Positions 12,744 to 25,996 are shown, counted from the stretch's first letter. The stretch: 64,000 nt of DNA from Amaurobius ferox (GCA_951213105.1 OX578152.1:72300680-72364679); one strand, 5' to 3'. Translations and numbers: made by a program. Notes: generated by a model from the sequence alone, not told the origin.

Positions 12744-14030
12744 TTTTCATTAAATGTATTATTGGAAATATTAATTAAATAATTAATTTAAATTCTACTT
12801 TTATGATGCAAAAATCTTTTATTGAATAAATGTTATTACATCTTATGTTTGATTGTTAACTCTTTTTGCGGCAACCTATTTATTGGAGCAAAGAATTTTG
12901 CATTATTTACACTGATACATTATAACACCTCTGACATGGCATTTAAACTTTTCATAAATGTTATTAGTATTTATGAAACAAAAATAAAAGATTATTTTCT
13001 GCCCTTTTCAATATAATTAAATGCGATGTTTATAAAATGCAAATAACATTAATATGAAACTCGTATACTTAAAAAAGAAATATTTATAAGCTTTGAAAAA
13101 TAATTTGCTCAAAACCTGCATGCGTATAAAAAGTTGAAGTAGATTTTTTGTCTTATTTAATTTTCGAATTTTATATTTAGCATTTAGTATTTTTATTTGT
13201 ATATATTTTCAATATTTCCTTTTGGGGTTCCCCTTTAGTTCACAAAAATGAAAAAATCCAATATGGAGGGGGCCCGTGATAAATATTTGTATCCCACAAT
13301 TTCACTCGACGGCCATTGTCGGTGAAAATGTATCAAAATTACTAGTATTTAAGCCTGTCAAGGACAGAAATTTAACATGCTTAAAAAACTCAAGTTGCAA
13401 TTTTAAAAATGAGTTTTATTTTGTTAATAATGTACGTCGATCAACGTCGAAAATAGTTGTTTTAATCGGAAATTGACTCAATTAGGTTCAGTTCCGTGAT
13501 CAATACTTTACGTATGTAAATTCTCAGCTTTCTAGGTCACTGTGTCGCTTTTGTACAGCCTGAAAATACTTTTCGACTCATCCATTTTGTTCATCCTCCG
13601 GGGGCAGAAAACGAAAATTTCGCTCCATTAGGTGTCACCATCTGATTCTCTGAATTGTACATATGTTAATTTTAACTATGATTTCAAAACCTTTCACTAG
13701 ATGGAGCTGATAAGCAGTATTCTCCTGACCTGGCTTCTCCCTAATTGATTCCTTGAGATCCTTGATATTTAGAGGGCGTTAGTATAAGTATGCAACTATT
13801 CAACCTGCACGACAAATTCGCTGAGTCACTAGGTTTCTGAAGTATCTAGATAGTTTTTTCGAAAACCTGTAATTTTCTGTATCCCCTGGGGATGTCGAAC
13901 ACTTGCCTCCATTTGGTTCTGTTAGGCAGACGATACTGTCTTTATGAAACGATTCGGTTATATAGGTTACTAGGAGACTAATGAAAGATAAGGAGAGACT
14001 TTGAGAACCCCTCCCCATTATCAGGGGAAA
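12744..14030. other. No assignable gene
   Basis: AT-rich sequence with a few denser patches around 13240-13320 and 13560-13980 that contain phrases such as CCCCTGGGG. Open frames at 12822-13016, 13276-13476 and 13800-14018 are short and unrecognised. Confidence 0.3.
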
Positions 14031-14230
14031 ATTAACAAGAAAGATAAATCATGCATAAAGCATTGATTATGAAACTTGTGAAACACTTTATAACTACAAT
14101 GCAATTTTATTTAAACATCTCTAAAACGCGATACACTCAGCGGTGATATGTTTTAAATTATCACAATACTACAATAATTTATTATATTTGAAAACTTAAA
14201 ACTTCATCGAAAGAAAAATGAACTTTATAC
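14030..14230 (-). repeat. Dispersed AT-rich repeat, copy 1 of 3
   Basis: The sequence around ATCATGCATAAAGCATTGAT through GTGATATG and AATAATTTAT is found in reverse orientation at 19430-19620, and partially at 27345-27450. It has no coding content and I could not find its ends, so I class it only as a dispersed repeat. Confidence 0.55.
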
Positions 14231-14697
14231 AAATGACTTTATCGAAACATAAATCGTCACGCTCTTTATGCAAAAGCAATAAATGTTTCATTCATATCAC
14301 TTTTGTTTCAGACTCCAGAGCTAAATAATTTTGTTTTAAAACGATTCAGTAGTTTTTATACAACTCATCTTATAATCACTTGTTTGCATTCTGCATCCAT
14401 TAAAATTGGGCTTCGTTCTAGGAATAATCAAAGCTTGGTGATCATTTAAACTAAAAAATATTGTAATTGACCTGGCATACAGAGAATACAGATGTACAGA
14501 AATTACGCAAAAATAAAGCGGTTTCAAGACGGATGCAACACTAAATATACATTTAAAAGAACTTTAAAAATCACAATTTTTACATTAGGAAAAAAGATGG
14601 ATGCCATATTTTATTTCGAAGTGGGTCACGTGATCTCTTCATATAATATGGGTGCAATTATTATTTTAATTTTTATTTTAAAATCTATCGAACATAT

Positions 14698-15048
14698 ATA
14701 TTTTGCTGAATTTTTTTTATATATATTTTATGGGATAATTTGAATATATTCTAAAATTTTCAAAGCAATTTGTGAATTTTAACTTTGTTTAAAAAATGGT
14801 TGAAAAATTAGGTCTCATAGGGTTCAATGTGGTTCACTTTTTCAACCCGGGTTCAATCCAAAACTAATTGGGTGATATTATTCATTTACATTCCCATGTA
14901 TTCCACAGACCGTCTGAACAACATACTAAAATTGTATTTTGATAAAGTCATTTTTACGGCAGTTATCGTGCGTACGGACAGACAGACAGACAGAATGAAT
15001 AAAGTCATAAAAACTTTTCAACTATGTTGGAAAGTGTTAAAAATCTGG
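14698..15048 (+). mobile_element. HINE-like element family 2, left inverted copy
   Basis: About 350 bp that matches 17098-17470 in the opposite orientation. It runs from an AT-rich start through CAACCCGGGTT (near 14843) to a GACA microsatellite at 14980-14994. It then ends in a stem-loop in which AACTTTTCAAC faces GTTGGAAAGTGTT. A GTCY-type microsatellite just before a 3' hairpin is typical of DINE-1/HINE elements. The short plus-strand open frame at 14827-15057 is incidental. Confidence 0.6.
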
Positions 15049-15155
15049 TTCTGTTAAGTCTTGCCGCCTGGTCGATACTGTAAATGTGAGAAGATTTAGT
15101 CTTCTAGAGAGCATAGGGCGCATGAACGGTTTGGAAAAATACAAATATGTTAGAA

Positions 15156-16506
15156 CAGCGGTTCTCAACCAATATAGCAATGGTACGCAAGCGATAATTG
15201 GTGGTACTTGGAAAGTATAGGCGATATATGGTATACAAATTTCACCATATTCTGGAAAAAAGTAGCAACTTATTGATATTTGTGTGACCGCAATTGTATG
15301 GTCAGTTTTGAAAATAACTCTTTATTCAACTTCTGATTATATTTACAAGGAAAGAAAGTCAACAAAAGTTTTTTAAGAAATTTACAAATTTCACTTTTTT
15401 TTTCATGCTATTTTGTTTGACGTACTTATATGAAGCAGGATTTTCTTTAATACTTAAGAAACTTACTTAAGAAATACTTTAATACTTAAGAAACTTGTAC
15501 TTAAGAAACCAAATATGTAATGAAACTTGACTTACAGCATATTTACATTTTAAAATAAGTAAAATCAAATCAGATACGAAAAAAACTTATTTTTGTCAAA
15601 TAAACACATTTATCACATTAATAATTTTGTCAATCATACTATAATTCAATAATCAAAGTGTTTGTCATGCTATTTTAAATTGTATTTTTAATATTTATTG
15701 TTTTTGAACAATTTTATGTCAAACGTAATAAAAAAAAATCTGATGTGGGCAACACATGACTTTCCTTATATAATGTAATGAATTTACTACTTTTACAGTA
15801 AAAAATAGGATTTTCTTGTAGTAGATACTAATATTCTTTCCAAGATATTGAATTTTCGACAATTAGTAGTCATTTTCATTGATTTAGCGTCATTTTTATC
15901 CATTCGGCGAGATTTTCGTTAATTTGGCAACATTTCAAAAAAGTCGCCAAGTTGGCGACATTCCGCCAAATTCGTCGCCAAAATCTCGCTAAGCGTTATG
16001 CACTAAGAAATAAGTTTTTCTTAAAGCAGATAAATGACTATTGGCGTTCAAATACAAAAGTATTATTCAAAGTATCTTTTTTCAAGAATGGAACGAGCTA
16101 GATCCACGAGAAGGATTACACTCAATTTATCGCATGGTATTACATATGAAAAGTAAACATGTTTCTCAATAGGAAATATTTTTCTTATTATTTTATATGA
16201 CTTTTTGATAATTTTTTAAAAAAATGTGCAATATCTCGAGAACGGTTCATGTTAGTGTTCTAAAATTTATGTCAATCGTTTTCTAATGAAAAATTACATA
16301 AGAAATGTCTATTTGCGTAACTTTATTAATGGTTTTAAATTTTTGACGATTTTTTCAAAATTTCATTCGAAAATTTAGGGGTGTTCTGAACATTCGATTG
16401 CGTATAAAAACAACAGGCTTCCAGTGTTTTCGGATTGTGATTTTTGTACCAAATTTGGTTCGAATCGGTCCATTCGTTCGTCAGTTATCGTCTCCACAGA
16501 CTCACT

Positions 16507-16554
<48 letters not shown>

Positions 16555-16829
16555 TCACTTCAAAAATGTTTGATTCGTGATCAGGGATGCTTGAAACGTG
16601 CTCTCCCGTCGAAAACTCGAACTCGAATTTTCGACCCCGTCACAATACTTTCCTTATACATTATGTATATAAGGAAAGTAATATGTGTACAAAAACTTAA
16701 GTACGTAGTATTAACCTCGTATTTGTATTACAAGAGATATTTTTGTTGGTGGCTCTAAAATTAAGGAATTTTGGTTTAGGTGGTACGCATGTTCGGTACA
16801 TAGTTGTACGCAAACTTTGAGAACTCCTG
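15156..16829. mobile_element. hAT-type MITE carrying a nested HINE-like copy
   Basis: Starts CAGCGGTTCTCAACC and ends GAGAACTCCTG. The reverse complement of the right end is CAGGAGTTCTCAAAG, so the termini form an imperfect inverted repeat of the CAG..GGTTCTCAA type usual for hAT elements, and GTACGC follows internally on both sides. Flanking 8-mers TGTTAGAA (15148-15155) and AGTAAGAC (16830-16837) match at five positions, possibly a decayed 8-bp TSD. It encodes nothing, and 940 of its 1674 bp are the later HINE-like insertion. Confidence 0.65.
15739..16679 (+). mobile_element. HINE-like element family 1, copy 3 (nested in hAT MITE)
   Basis: Complete copy from TCTGATGTGGGC to the terminal hairpin around 16648-16679, with GTCGCCAAGTTGGCGAC at about 15942-15958 and (CA)n at 16508-16548. 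It is younger than the hAT-type MITE that contains it. Confidence 0.8.
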
Positions 16830-17097
16830 AGTAAGACAATTATTATTCAGATTTTGGGGGAGAAAATTGATATCAACCAGTTAAATATAATTAAAATTTG
16901 GTGAATTTCCACACTTTAAGTTACGACATTTCAGGTACAAATTTGACCACTTTAAATAAAATTTGGAACAACGACTGCAAACAGCGAAAATAAGAGATTC
17001 ATTCAGCAAGATTAGAGAATGGAGAATTTTTATAAAATTTTCCCGTCCGTTTCCTCGAGTTGCCAAGCATTTATTTCCTTTCACATTTCATTTTTTA

Positions 17098-17470
17098 ACA
17101 CTTTACAACATAGTTGAAAAGTGTTTATGACTTTGTTAACACTTTACAACATAGTTGAAAAGTGTTTATGACTTTCTTCATTCTGTCTGTCTGTCTGTCT
17201 GTCCGTTAGCACGATAACTGACGTAAAGATGACTTTATCAAAACGAAATTTTAGTATGCTTTTCAGACGGTCTGTGGGACCTATATGGGAATATAAATAA
17301 ATCATATCACCCAAATAGTTTTTTATAAAACCCGGGTTGAAAAGATGAAATACATTGAACCCTATGGGACGTAATTTTTCCAACATTTTTTAAGCTCATT
17401 TAAAATTCACAAATTGCTTCGAAATTTTTAGAAAATATTTGCATTATCTCATAAAATATATAAAATTTTC
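17098..17470 (-). mobile_element. HINE-like element family 2, right inverted copy
   Basis: Reverse copy of 14698-15048 with the terminal hairpin (AACACTTT..CAAC with GTTG..AAAGTGTT) at 17139-17170 and a (GTCT)n tract at 17184-17205. The final 41 bp are tandemly duplicated (17098-17178). Together with the left copy it brackets the hAT-type MITE. Confidence 0.6.
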
Positions 17471-18684
17471 AGTAAAATGTGTTAGGTAGTTTTTTAATTA
17501 AAAATTATTTAATATAAGGAGAAAAACGAATTCAATTAAATTCTGACTTTTGCGATATCCTTCAGAAAGAAAAAATAAATATATTATATAATAAATATAT
17601 TTAAAAGAATTTAATTATTTTGTATGTGAGAGAGGCTTCACATTTTAAAATAAATTTGGTAGATAACAATTTTTCAATTTTTTTTTTAATTTTATATAAC
17701 TTTTCATGATATACTTATTTGATGGCGTTTTTAATGCACTTTCCTACGTCCTAGAGAATAAAATTTGGTACACAGCTTAAATTTGTAGAACATTTTATTC
17801 TACAAAAATTGGTGGATCTTTAAATATAGATCCTACATTTTTTTCGAAATGGCCTGCAAATAATCCCCGTTCACTTCTATAAATCATTGTTGTAATATTG
17901 TTAAAAATTCTGATGTGGACAGCACATGTATTTCCCTGCAGACTCATATTCACGTTCACTTTATTTCTTCAATAATAATTTGAGTTTATCTGCACAAAAT
18001 AACATCCATAAGTATTTCAAATGACATTGAATTTGCACGTTAAACTTAAATTTGGTTCTCATTTGATAGATGGACTTATTGTCAAGAGTGGCGTAGCGAA
18101 AACGCAAAAAAAAAAACTAAAATATCTCAAGAACGGCTAGTCCTAGAATAATGGGGTTAGTCTTATTCTTTTTGTTGTCAAAAAACACGTATAAAATAGG
18201 GATTTAATTGATATAATTGAGCACACGTAGTCTTTTATTATTATATTTAACGATTTATGAGGGCCATTTCGCAAAAACAGCCCGTTCCTTTTTCCCGAAT
18301 CGGACTAGAATAACCTACAAGTAATTTATATAACAAATTTTGTTAAATTTGGTATATAAATCACTTGTAGGTTATTGAAATATTATACACCAAATTGTGT
18401 TAAATTTGGTCCATTAGTTTTTAGCTAGAATGGATAAAAGCAATTTCTGCCGGCCATTTCGCAAAGAAGGCAGATTCTTTTATTACGAATCATACTATAA
18501 TCAAATGAACATCAGGGTTTCCCACAAAAAACTTACCAAATTTTATTAAATTCCGTCCATTAGTTTTTCAGTTAGAGTGGATGCAATATCCTCACAGACA
18601 CACAGAAACACACACAGATACACCCTTACACACACAGACGTCTTCCTAAAAATAGTTTTTCGTGTTCTGGAAGTCCCAAAACGT

Positions 18685-19070
18685 TGTTGTTGTTGAGACC
18701 CAGACCGTCCGACCTACCAGAAAGGTGTAAGGTAACTGTATGGACGGCTGGGAAGTGCCTACCCAATTTAGACCGGAACCCAGTGGGGGAGGCATCCACA
18801 GGGACCGTACCCTCCTTCCCCTACCACCAACCTCTCGGAAGGACTTACGGACCCACATGTTTAACGTGATCGTACTCCGCATGAACACGGCGGCATTTGT
18901 GGCAGCGTGCAAATCTAGCGCGCAAACCACGGGGATACCGCACCCGAGATGGCCAACAGCACGCGGCGTTCCGAGGTGGTCACCCACCAAGTACTAACCG
19001 CGCCCGATGCTGCTTCACTTCGGTGATCTAACGAGAACCGGTGTTTTCAGCACGGTACGGCCGTTGGCCC
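18685..19070 (-). mobile_element. 5S-rRNA-derived SINE, copy 1 (full length)
   Basis: In reverse orientation, the head is a 5S rRNA-like segment (18951-19069). A body of about 230 bp and a 3' tail ending GGTCTGGGTCTCAACAACAAC follow. Perfect 13-bp duplications AAGTCCCAAAACG flank it at 18671-18683 and 19071-19083, proving retroposition. SINEs with a 5S head (the SINE3 class) use the internal RNA polymerase III promoter of 5S and a partner LINE for reverse transcription. Open frames on either strand here are not genes. Confidence 0.9.
18951..19069 (-). rRNA. 5S rRNA-like head of SINE (not a 5S gene)
   Basis: About 119 bp align by eye to arthropod 5S rRNA: GCCAACGGCCGTACC at the start, then GATCACCGAAGTGAAGCAGC (A-box region), GGTTAGTACTTGG, and GCGTGCTGTTGGCC at the end. 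The intermediate element and C-box positions appear intact, so the promoter could still work. The SINE context makes a functional ribosomal role unlikely. Confidence 0.85.
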
Positions 19071-19429
19071 AAGTCCCAAAACGTGTAGATCCTTCGAAAA
19101 TTCGAGTTCCGATCTTCGGCATGATTCCAATACTTTGAATACATACATACGCACCACATATATTATCTGTGTATCTGTATTATCTGTGTATCTAAATTCT
19201 GTGCCTACGCAATTACAATAGTTGTGATTTTAAATGATCCCTAAACTTTTATTATTTCTTCAACGAAGCCTAATATTAACTTATGCAGAATGCAAATATC
19301 TCAAGCGATTGTAAGGTGAGTTACATAAGAATTGCTGAATTTTTTTCACACAAAATTATTTAGCTCTATAGTCTGGAATGCAACTTATATGAATGAAATA
19401 TTCATTCATTTTGCATAGAGAATCAGATG

Positions 19430-19640
19430 ATTTATATTTCGATGCAGTTTTAAATATTTAAGTATGATAAATTATTGTAGTACTGTGATAATGTAAAAGA
19501 TATTACCACTGAATGAGATTTTTAAATGAAATTTAGAGATTTTAGAGATTTTTAAATGAAATTGCATTTCAGTTGGAGTGTTTCATAATCAATGCTTATG
19601 CATGATTGATCTTTCTTGTCTTAAAATAATGGTGACAAAA
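19430..19640 (+). repeat. Dispersed AT-rich repeat, copy 2
   Basis: Inverse copy of 14030-14230: AATTATTGTAGTACTGTGAT, GCATTTCAGTTGGA, and ATCAATGCTTATGCATGATT appear in the matching order. Ends are not defined and nothing is encoded. Confidence 0.55.
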
Positions 19641-19834
19641 TCCGAAATTAAATGCCGTCACATTAAATAATGTTGTTAATGATACAATAATCAAAGTGGT
19701 TCTTATCATATTGTTAATCGCATTTGCTAATATTTATCGAATTTCGTTTTATGTCTAATGCGCAGTTAAAATTAAATGACAATTTATAAAACGCTAACAT
19801 GTGCAAATCTCTGGGTGATATCTATCTATATATA

Positions 19835-20765
19835 CTAGTTGCCAAGTGTCCATCTGTCCGTCCGTCCGTCTGGCACGTGTTTTTAGGCACTTTCCGAATA
19901 GAAAGAGACTTGTAGTCTGGTACATGTGTCGATCGTTCGATAAATCTCCCTGGAAAAATCGTATTTTCCGAAAATGTTCTGTAGAGGGGATGCTCTACAC
20001 CAAACCTTCGAAAATTCAAATGGTAGAAAAGCATAGCTTGCAATGAGATACAGACTTAAAATTTAGTGTATAGGTAAATCGTTCGAATGGAAGAATGTCT
20101 GCAATTTCAGATTTCCAATATTTGCTATTCTAGGGGGTGCAGCACAACAAAATTTTCGATTGGTCGAATAAATTAGAAAAGCCTCCTTTAAAATTTAACA
20201 GAGACTTAAAATTCGGTATATGGGCTATTTATTTGATAAAGAAACACAATATAATTTCTCTGAAATATTCATTTAAGGAGGTGGGTACTCCATACAAAAA
20301 CGTTCGACAAATGGAAAGATAGAGAAAAGCATGTTTCGCGATGGGATAGAGATTTTAAATTTAGTGTATGGGTAGATAGATACTGCGGAAGAAAGGAAGT
20401 GTGCAATTTCAGTTTTCCAATATATAAAACTTTAGGGGGTTCCGCACACCAAAATGTTCGATTTGTCAAATAAATGAGAAAAGCCTCCTTTAAAATGTGA
20501 TAGTATGGGCTAATCATCTGATAAAAAACAAGACGAATAGATTTTTTCAAAAATGTTCATTTAAAGATGTTCTCCACAGAAAAACGTTCGAAAGGTGGAA
20601 TGATAATTAACCATGCCCCGGGATAGAGATTTCAAATTCATGTTTGGGTAACTAGTTCGAAATAAAGAGCGTGTGCAATTTCAGTTTTCCTATATTTTCT
20701 TCTTTAGGGGGTTCTGCACACCAAAATATTCGATTTACCGAATAAATGTGAAACTCGAATTATTA
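19835..20765 (+). repeat. Dispersed element with three ~290-bp internal repeats
   Basis: Starts after TATATATACTAG with GTCCATCTGTCC and a CCGT microsatellite. Phrases such as GCAATTTCAG..TTCCAATAT, AGGGGGTTCCGCACACCAAAA and GAAAAGCCTCC then recur near 20100-20190, 20400-20490 and 20670-20745. The repeat unit is about 290 bp with clear divergence. I cannot name the family. Open frames at 19822-20043 and 20269-20550 (minus strand) are not conserved between units. Confidence 0.55.
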
Positions 20766-20989
20766 AAAAATTTACATTATTCAGAGGTTGCTTATTATGA
20801 GACTGTTGATTTTCAACGGGTATTCAGTTAGTTTTAACATACATAAAATATAAAACACTCATATCATTATCAAATCACTCGATATAAACGCTTTAAACTG
20901 TAAATATAATTTCAAATACACAATTTATTAGAAGTTATAACAAGTCATTAAGACTTTTATGGTAATTATTTAACGTGTTTGTGTCTTTA

Positions 20990-21480
20990 CAGATAATCCA
21001 GAAGCCCCCTGGTAATTTAGAAGACTCAAACTTTGCACATATATAGTACCAACTGCAGAACGGAAATTAACGGAGTTGAATTTTTTATTTCCCCCAGGGG
21101 CGGAAAAATTAGACTTTTGAAATTTTTTTCTAGAACCCTCCCTCTGAATCTTTGTACATTTATATTATCTATAACTAGACAGAATTTAAAGGAGTAGGGA
21201 TTTCAACCCTCCCCCCCCCAGTAGGTATAGAAATGGGGAATGTGTTTTAGAACTTTTGAAAGACACCCCAGCCCGGTGAAAGCAGATTGAATCTTTGCAT
21301 ATGAACAGTATATACCACGGGACAAAAGGATTTTGAACTTCTCTACCGGTGGTAGACAAGTGCACGTCTACCAAAAAATGGATGAGGGATGTTGAAATAT
21401 CTGGCGAGACCCTCCAGAATCCCCTGATGGCCTGGAGGAATGAAAATTTATGTATACATAGGGCAAACAAAAATTTACAT
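20990..21480 (+). repeat. Degenerate ~120-bp tandem repeat
   Basis: The phrase TGAATCTTTG(T/C)A and the C-rich tracts (CCCCCAGGGGCGG, CCCTCCCCCCCCC, ACACCCCAGCCC) recur at roughly 120-bp spacing. The units are too diverged for firm boundaries. No gene. Confidence 0.4.
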
Positions 21481-21564
21481 AGTATCGATTACGGGGCAGA
21501 ACTTAATGTAACCGAATTTTCGATGAATCAATTATTTTCTTCTCTAAGCGCCGTACATCATTAA

Positions 21565-22211
21565 ACAAAATAATACATTAAAAGATTTGACTGCAATTTT
21601 TTTTTAAATGTTAGTTTTGCTGCCTTTGACAAGCTCAAATATTAGTACATTGAAACTTCGATTTTACGTTTTATTCTAGACCTTATAGGACCGAAACTTA
21701 AAGGATGCAAAACAACATTAAAACTAAGAAATTCTTAGGAAATATGCGATCAAAATCAACATATATAAATGTATGTGTACAAATTTATAATATATACATA
21801 CAATTTAGTTGCTTTAAAAAAGCAACCTTGTTCTAATTTTTATTTAAATAAAGAAAAAATCATTTTAAATTTCTGAAAGGCTTTGCAAATGCAATTCCTG
21901 CAAAATCGGAAACCAGGAGAAAGTTTTTAATAATGTTAATAATTTGAAGAAGGTACATTAGGTTCATTCATTTCCATCTCCTTGTCGTCACTGTTCTCCG
22001 ATAAAGAATCCTTTATATCAAAAATTATTTGTACTTCTGAGGTATTTATTCACATCTCTATTGCAATTAGTATAGTCTCTAAAATCAATTTTCAGCCCTT
22101 ATCCCAATCGTATTTCAAAGAAAGATACATAACGAAACAGGTATAGCAAAAATACAAAAGGAAACATGTATTATATGGTAAGAAAATCTTATTTGGCACC
22201 TCAAAAAAGAA
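21565..22211. other. No recognisable feature
   Basis: AT-rich, short open frames only. Confidence 0.35.
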
Positions 22212-23099
22212 TCTGATGTGGACAGCACATGACTTTCCTTATAAAATGCAATGAATTTACTACTTTTACAGTGAAAAAAATTTTATTCTTATAGTAGATA
22301 CTTGTATTCTTTCCAAGATATTGAATTTTCTTCAATTAGTCGTCATTTTCATTTATGTAGAGTCATTTTTATCCATTTGGCGAGATTTTCGTTAATTTGG
22401 AAAGAATTAAAAATGTCGTCAAGTTGGCGACATTCCGCCAAATTCGTCTCCAAAATCTCGCCAAGCGTTATGTACGGAGAAATAAGTTATTCTTACAGCA
22501 GAAAAATGACTATTGGCGTTCAAATACAAAAATATTACTCAAAGTATCTTTTCTCGTGAATGGAACGAATTAATACCACGAGAATGATATTACTAAATTT
22601 ATTGCATGATATTACATATGAAAAGTGGACATGTTTAACAGTTAATATTTTTTTACTTTACTTATTTTTTGATAGATTTATTTGAAAAATGTACAATATT
22701 ACGAGAACGGTTAATGCTAGCGTCCTACAGTTTGTGTCAATCGTTTTCTAAGGAAAAATTACATAAGAAATGTCTATTTGTGTAACTTTATTAAAGGTTT
22801 TGATTTTTTGATGATTTTTTTAAAATTTCACTCGAAAATTTAGGGGGGTTTTGAGCATTCGATTATGTTTAAAAACAATAGACTTCCAGTATTCACGGAT
22901 TGTGATTTTTGCACCAAACTTCATTCGAATAGCTCTATTCGTTCATGTGACATCGTCTCCACACACACACACACACACCACCTCAAACATGCTCGATTCG
23001 TGATCAGGGATGCTTGTAATGTGCTCTCCTGTCGAAAACTCGAATGCGAATTTTCGACCCCGTCACAATTCTTTCCTTATACATTATTATATAAGGATA
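22212..23099 (+). mobile_element. HINE-like element family 1, copy 4
   Basis: Full-length but degraded: start TCTGATGTGGACAGC, TTGGCGACATTCCGCC at about 22424-22440, shortened (CA)n at 22961-22976, and an imperfect terminal hairpin (CTTTCCTTATACATTATTAT with ATAAGGATAA). Confidence 0.75.
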
Positions 23100-24142
23100 A
23101 TTAAAAATCGATGCCAGTAAATGTAGAACTGAAATAACGTTTAAAACAGGAAAAATTATACATTAATGATATAGGTTAATCGGTACCGATAAAAAACAAC
23201 CGTATGTAGTTTTTCATCGGTCCATTTCGTATAAATAGGAAAATGCAAAATGGAGGGCGCGTAAAATCCAGGTTTCACTGTATTAAAATTATTTCTTACA
23301 GGTATTGGATAAAAGAACAAATTGAATGAAATTTCACTGGGTGTGATAGGAAATTTTTAATTACCAGTAACCAATATTTTTTTTTCCGGCAACATCATCA
23401 TAGACTTTAATGCGTGGGCAAAGTAGTATTTCCCCGAAAAATTTTAATTTTGGGATTTTGACGGAGATAGAGAAATGAAAATGATAGAGTGATAGAGATA
23501 GAGAGATATTTTTTTTGGCACGAAATACTAAACATCTCCTTGAAATTTCTCTAGTGGTAGGGAAAATGGTCAGAAAAGGGATAAGAAACACATATGTAAA
23601 ATCCCCTGGAAGAAAAAATATCCATTCAAATATTAAAAGCACTCCGTTGTGACAGATACAAAGAAGCTCTCACCGAAATTAAGATTTAAAACTAAGTAAT
23701 CTTTAAAAAGTATTATCTCATTTCTTTGCAACTTTTTCTTTCAAATACTTTTAAAAAAAAATTCCAAACTTCCGCCTTATTTTAATGAAATATTTGCGAA
23801 GGTAAAATTGTGTTGCACTTCCGTTATTTAGAATCTTATATATTTAAATTTGTAGAATATAACAATTTGATATATTTTTGAATCGGAAGGAATTCGATGC
23901 TGAATCTATGTCAGTCATTAGCTATAAGCACTATCTATTGACAATTACAGAGAAATAAATGCTTCAAGGAAATTATAGAACAGCAAGTGGAACTGGAACT
24001 GAAATTTAAATTATTATGCAATCATTCTGCATCCTTAATAGTTTGGTGCTTAATCCATCCTCTGAGACAGCTCCGTGATTTATATCGTTCATTTTGATAT
24101 GTCCAAAGAATACCAACAAATGCTAATCGCAATTTTTTTATT
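23100..24142. other. No assignable gene
   Basis: AT-rich interval with one short minus-strand open frame (23361-23642) that contains a purine-rich simple tract (GATAGAGA) and no recognisable domain. Confidence 0.35.
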
Positions 24143-25094
24143 ACTTTCCTTATATACATAACGTATAAGGAAAGTATTGTGACGGGGTCGGAAACTCGAA
24201 TTTGAGTTTTCGACGGGAGAGCACGTTTCAAGCATCCCTTATCACGAATCAAACATTTTTGAAGTGATGTCTGTGTGTGTGTGAGTGTGTGAAAGTATGT
24301 GTGTGTGTGTGTGTGTGTGTCAGTGAGCCTGTGGAGACGATAACTGACGAACGAATGGACCGATTCGAACGAAATTTGGTACAAAAATCGCAATCCATAA
24401 ACACTGGAAGTCTATTGTTTTTATACGCAATCGAATGTTCAGAACTCTCCTAAATTTTCGAGTGAAATTTTGAAAAAATTTTCAAAAAGTCAAAACCGCT
24501 AATAAAGTTACCCAAATAGACACTTCTGATGTAATTTTTCATTAGAAAACGATTGACATAAATTTTAGATCGCTAACATGAACTGTTCTCGAGCGATATT
24601 GCCCATTTTTGAAAAAAATTATCAAAAAGTCATATAAAATTAAAAAAAAAATTTCCTCTTGAGAAACATATTCATTTTTCATAGGTAAAACCATGCGATA
24701 AATTGGGTGACATCATTTTCGTGGATCTAGCTCGTTCCATTCATGAGAAAAGATACTTTGAGTAATACTTTTGCATTTGATCGCCAATAGTCATTTATCT
24801 GCTGTAAGAATATCTTATTTCTTCACCCATAACGCTTGGCGAGATTTTGGCGACGATTTTGGAGGAATGTCGCCAACTTGGCGACTTTCTGAAATGTTGC
24901 CAACTTAACTAAAATCTCGCCAAATGGATAAAAATGACGCTGAATCAATGAAAATGACGACTAATTGTCGAAAATTCGATATCTTGGAAAGAATATAAGT
25001 ATCTACTATAAGAACCCCCCCCCCCTTTTTTTTACTGTAAAATTAGTAAATTCTTTAAATTATATAAGGAAAGTCATGTGTTGCCCACATCATA
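24143..25094 (-). mobile_element. HINE-like element family 1, copy 5
   Basis: Reverse copy with terminal hairpin 24143-24178, (TG)n at 24270-24321, the GCCAA/TTGGC block at 24835-24930, and the start signal at 25060-25094. A C-run of about 9 at 25016-25024 interrupts it. Confidence 0.8.
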
Positions 25095-25640
25095 TTTTTT
25101 TATTTATGAAATTGCAAATGTAAATTGCAAAATATTTTATTTTATTTTTTTATCGCATTTTATAAGTTCTATGTGCTTTTATTTTAATGCTTTGCTACCT
25201 CAAATAAAAAATGCTTCTATTATTGTTTCATTTAATTATTCTCTTTTGACAATGTTTTTAGAAAATGTTAGTAAAGATATGTCTGACGCATGGAGATAGA
25301 GATTCTTTAAAGATGTTCCTTTTGTAATTTTCTTAAAATCGCTTTTTTCTGTAAAAAACTCTCTTCCTCGTTGAATGTCGAATTATAATCATTGGTTCTG
25401 TTTCTACAGCTTACTTGTTAAATAATGTACTCTAGTAATTGTGGTTGGTCTCTGTGGCTAATATGTAACCGTTCTTTGTAGTATATTTTATAAACTGCGT
25501 GGGCCTGTTAATAGTTGTTCCAAGCACCAAATTTTTATATGACACGACTACTATACAGCGCTTAAAAATATTTTTATAATACGCGTAAGAGTATTTACAA
25601 TGAAAATGCTGTTTTGAAACAAAACTCCAGCTACTCCCCA

Positions 25641-25682
<42 letters not shown>
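25641..25682. repeat. (TA)n array
   Basis: About 20 TA units, forming the left border of the short structured element at 25683-25998. Confidence 0.95.
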
Positions 25683-25686
<4 letters not shown>

Positions 25687-25996
25687 GAAAAAATGAAATT
25701 GAAAATGGAATAATACAATTAGAAGTTGTGTGTTTACGGGGTTGTAGAGAGGTCAAGGGGGATTGCGACCCCTTTTCCTGGTTTAAGCATGCTTTTAATC
25801 CCAGGAAACACTCCCAGAAACCACTACACGCCCGAAACAAAAATCAACAGTATGCCAGCCAGGGGAAAAAACGGAATCCCGAAATGAAGACCTTAAAATC
25901 ACAAGAACATTCGTACTTTGAGGCTTAGACAGTTCAGCAAATGCGCCTTACTATTCTTTGGATTTTATATTATATTTCATTTAGATTGTACTTGAG

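Larger units (their letters stand above)
17909..19140 (+). mobile_element. Diverged HINE-like element interrupted by a 5S-SINE
   Basis: Starts TCTGATGTGGACAGCACATG like family 1, carries a CACACA-rich core at 18594-18640, and ends with ATTCGAGTTCC..CCAATACTTTG instead of the tight family-1 hairpin. Most of the interior differs from family 1, so this is a related subfamily. The 5S-SINE at 18685-19070 was inserted into it later and duplicated 13 bp of it. Confidence 0.55.

Noticed and set aside
18646..18990. Open frames on both strands of the SINE body (repeated at 43855-44223)
   Set aside because: They recur because the SINE recurs; the reading runs through the 5S head and is not protein-like.
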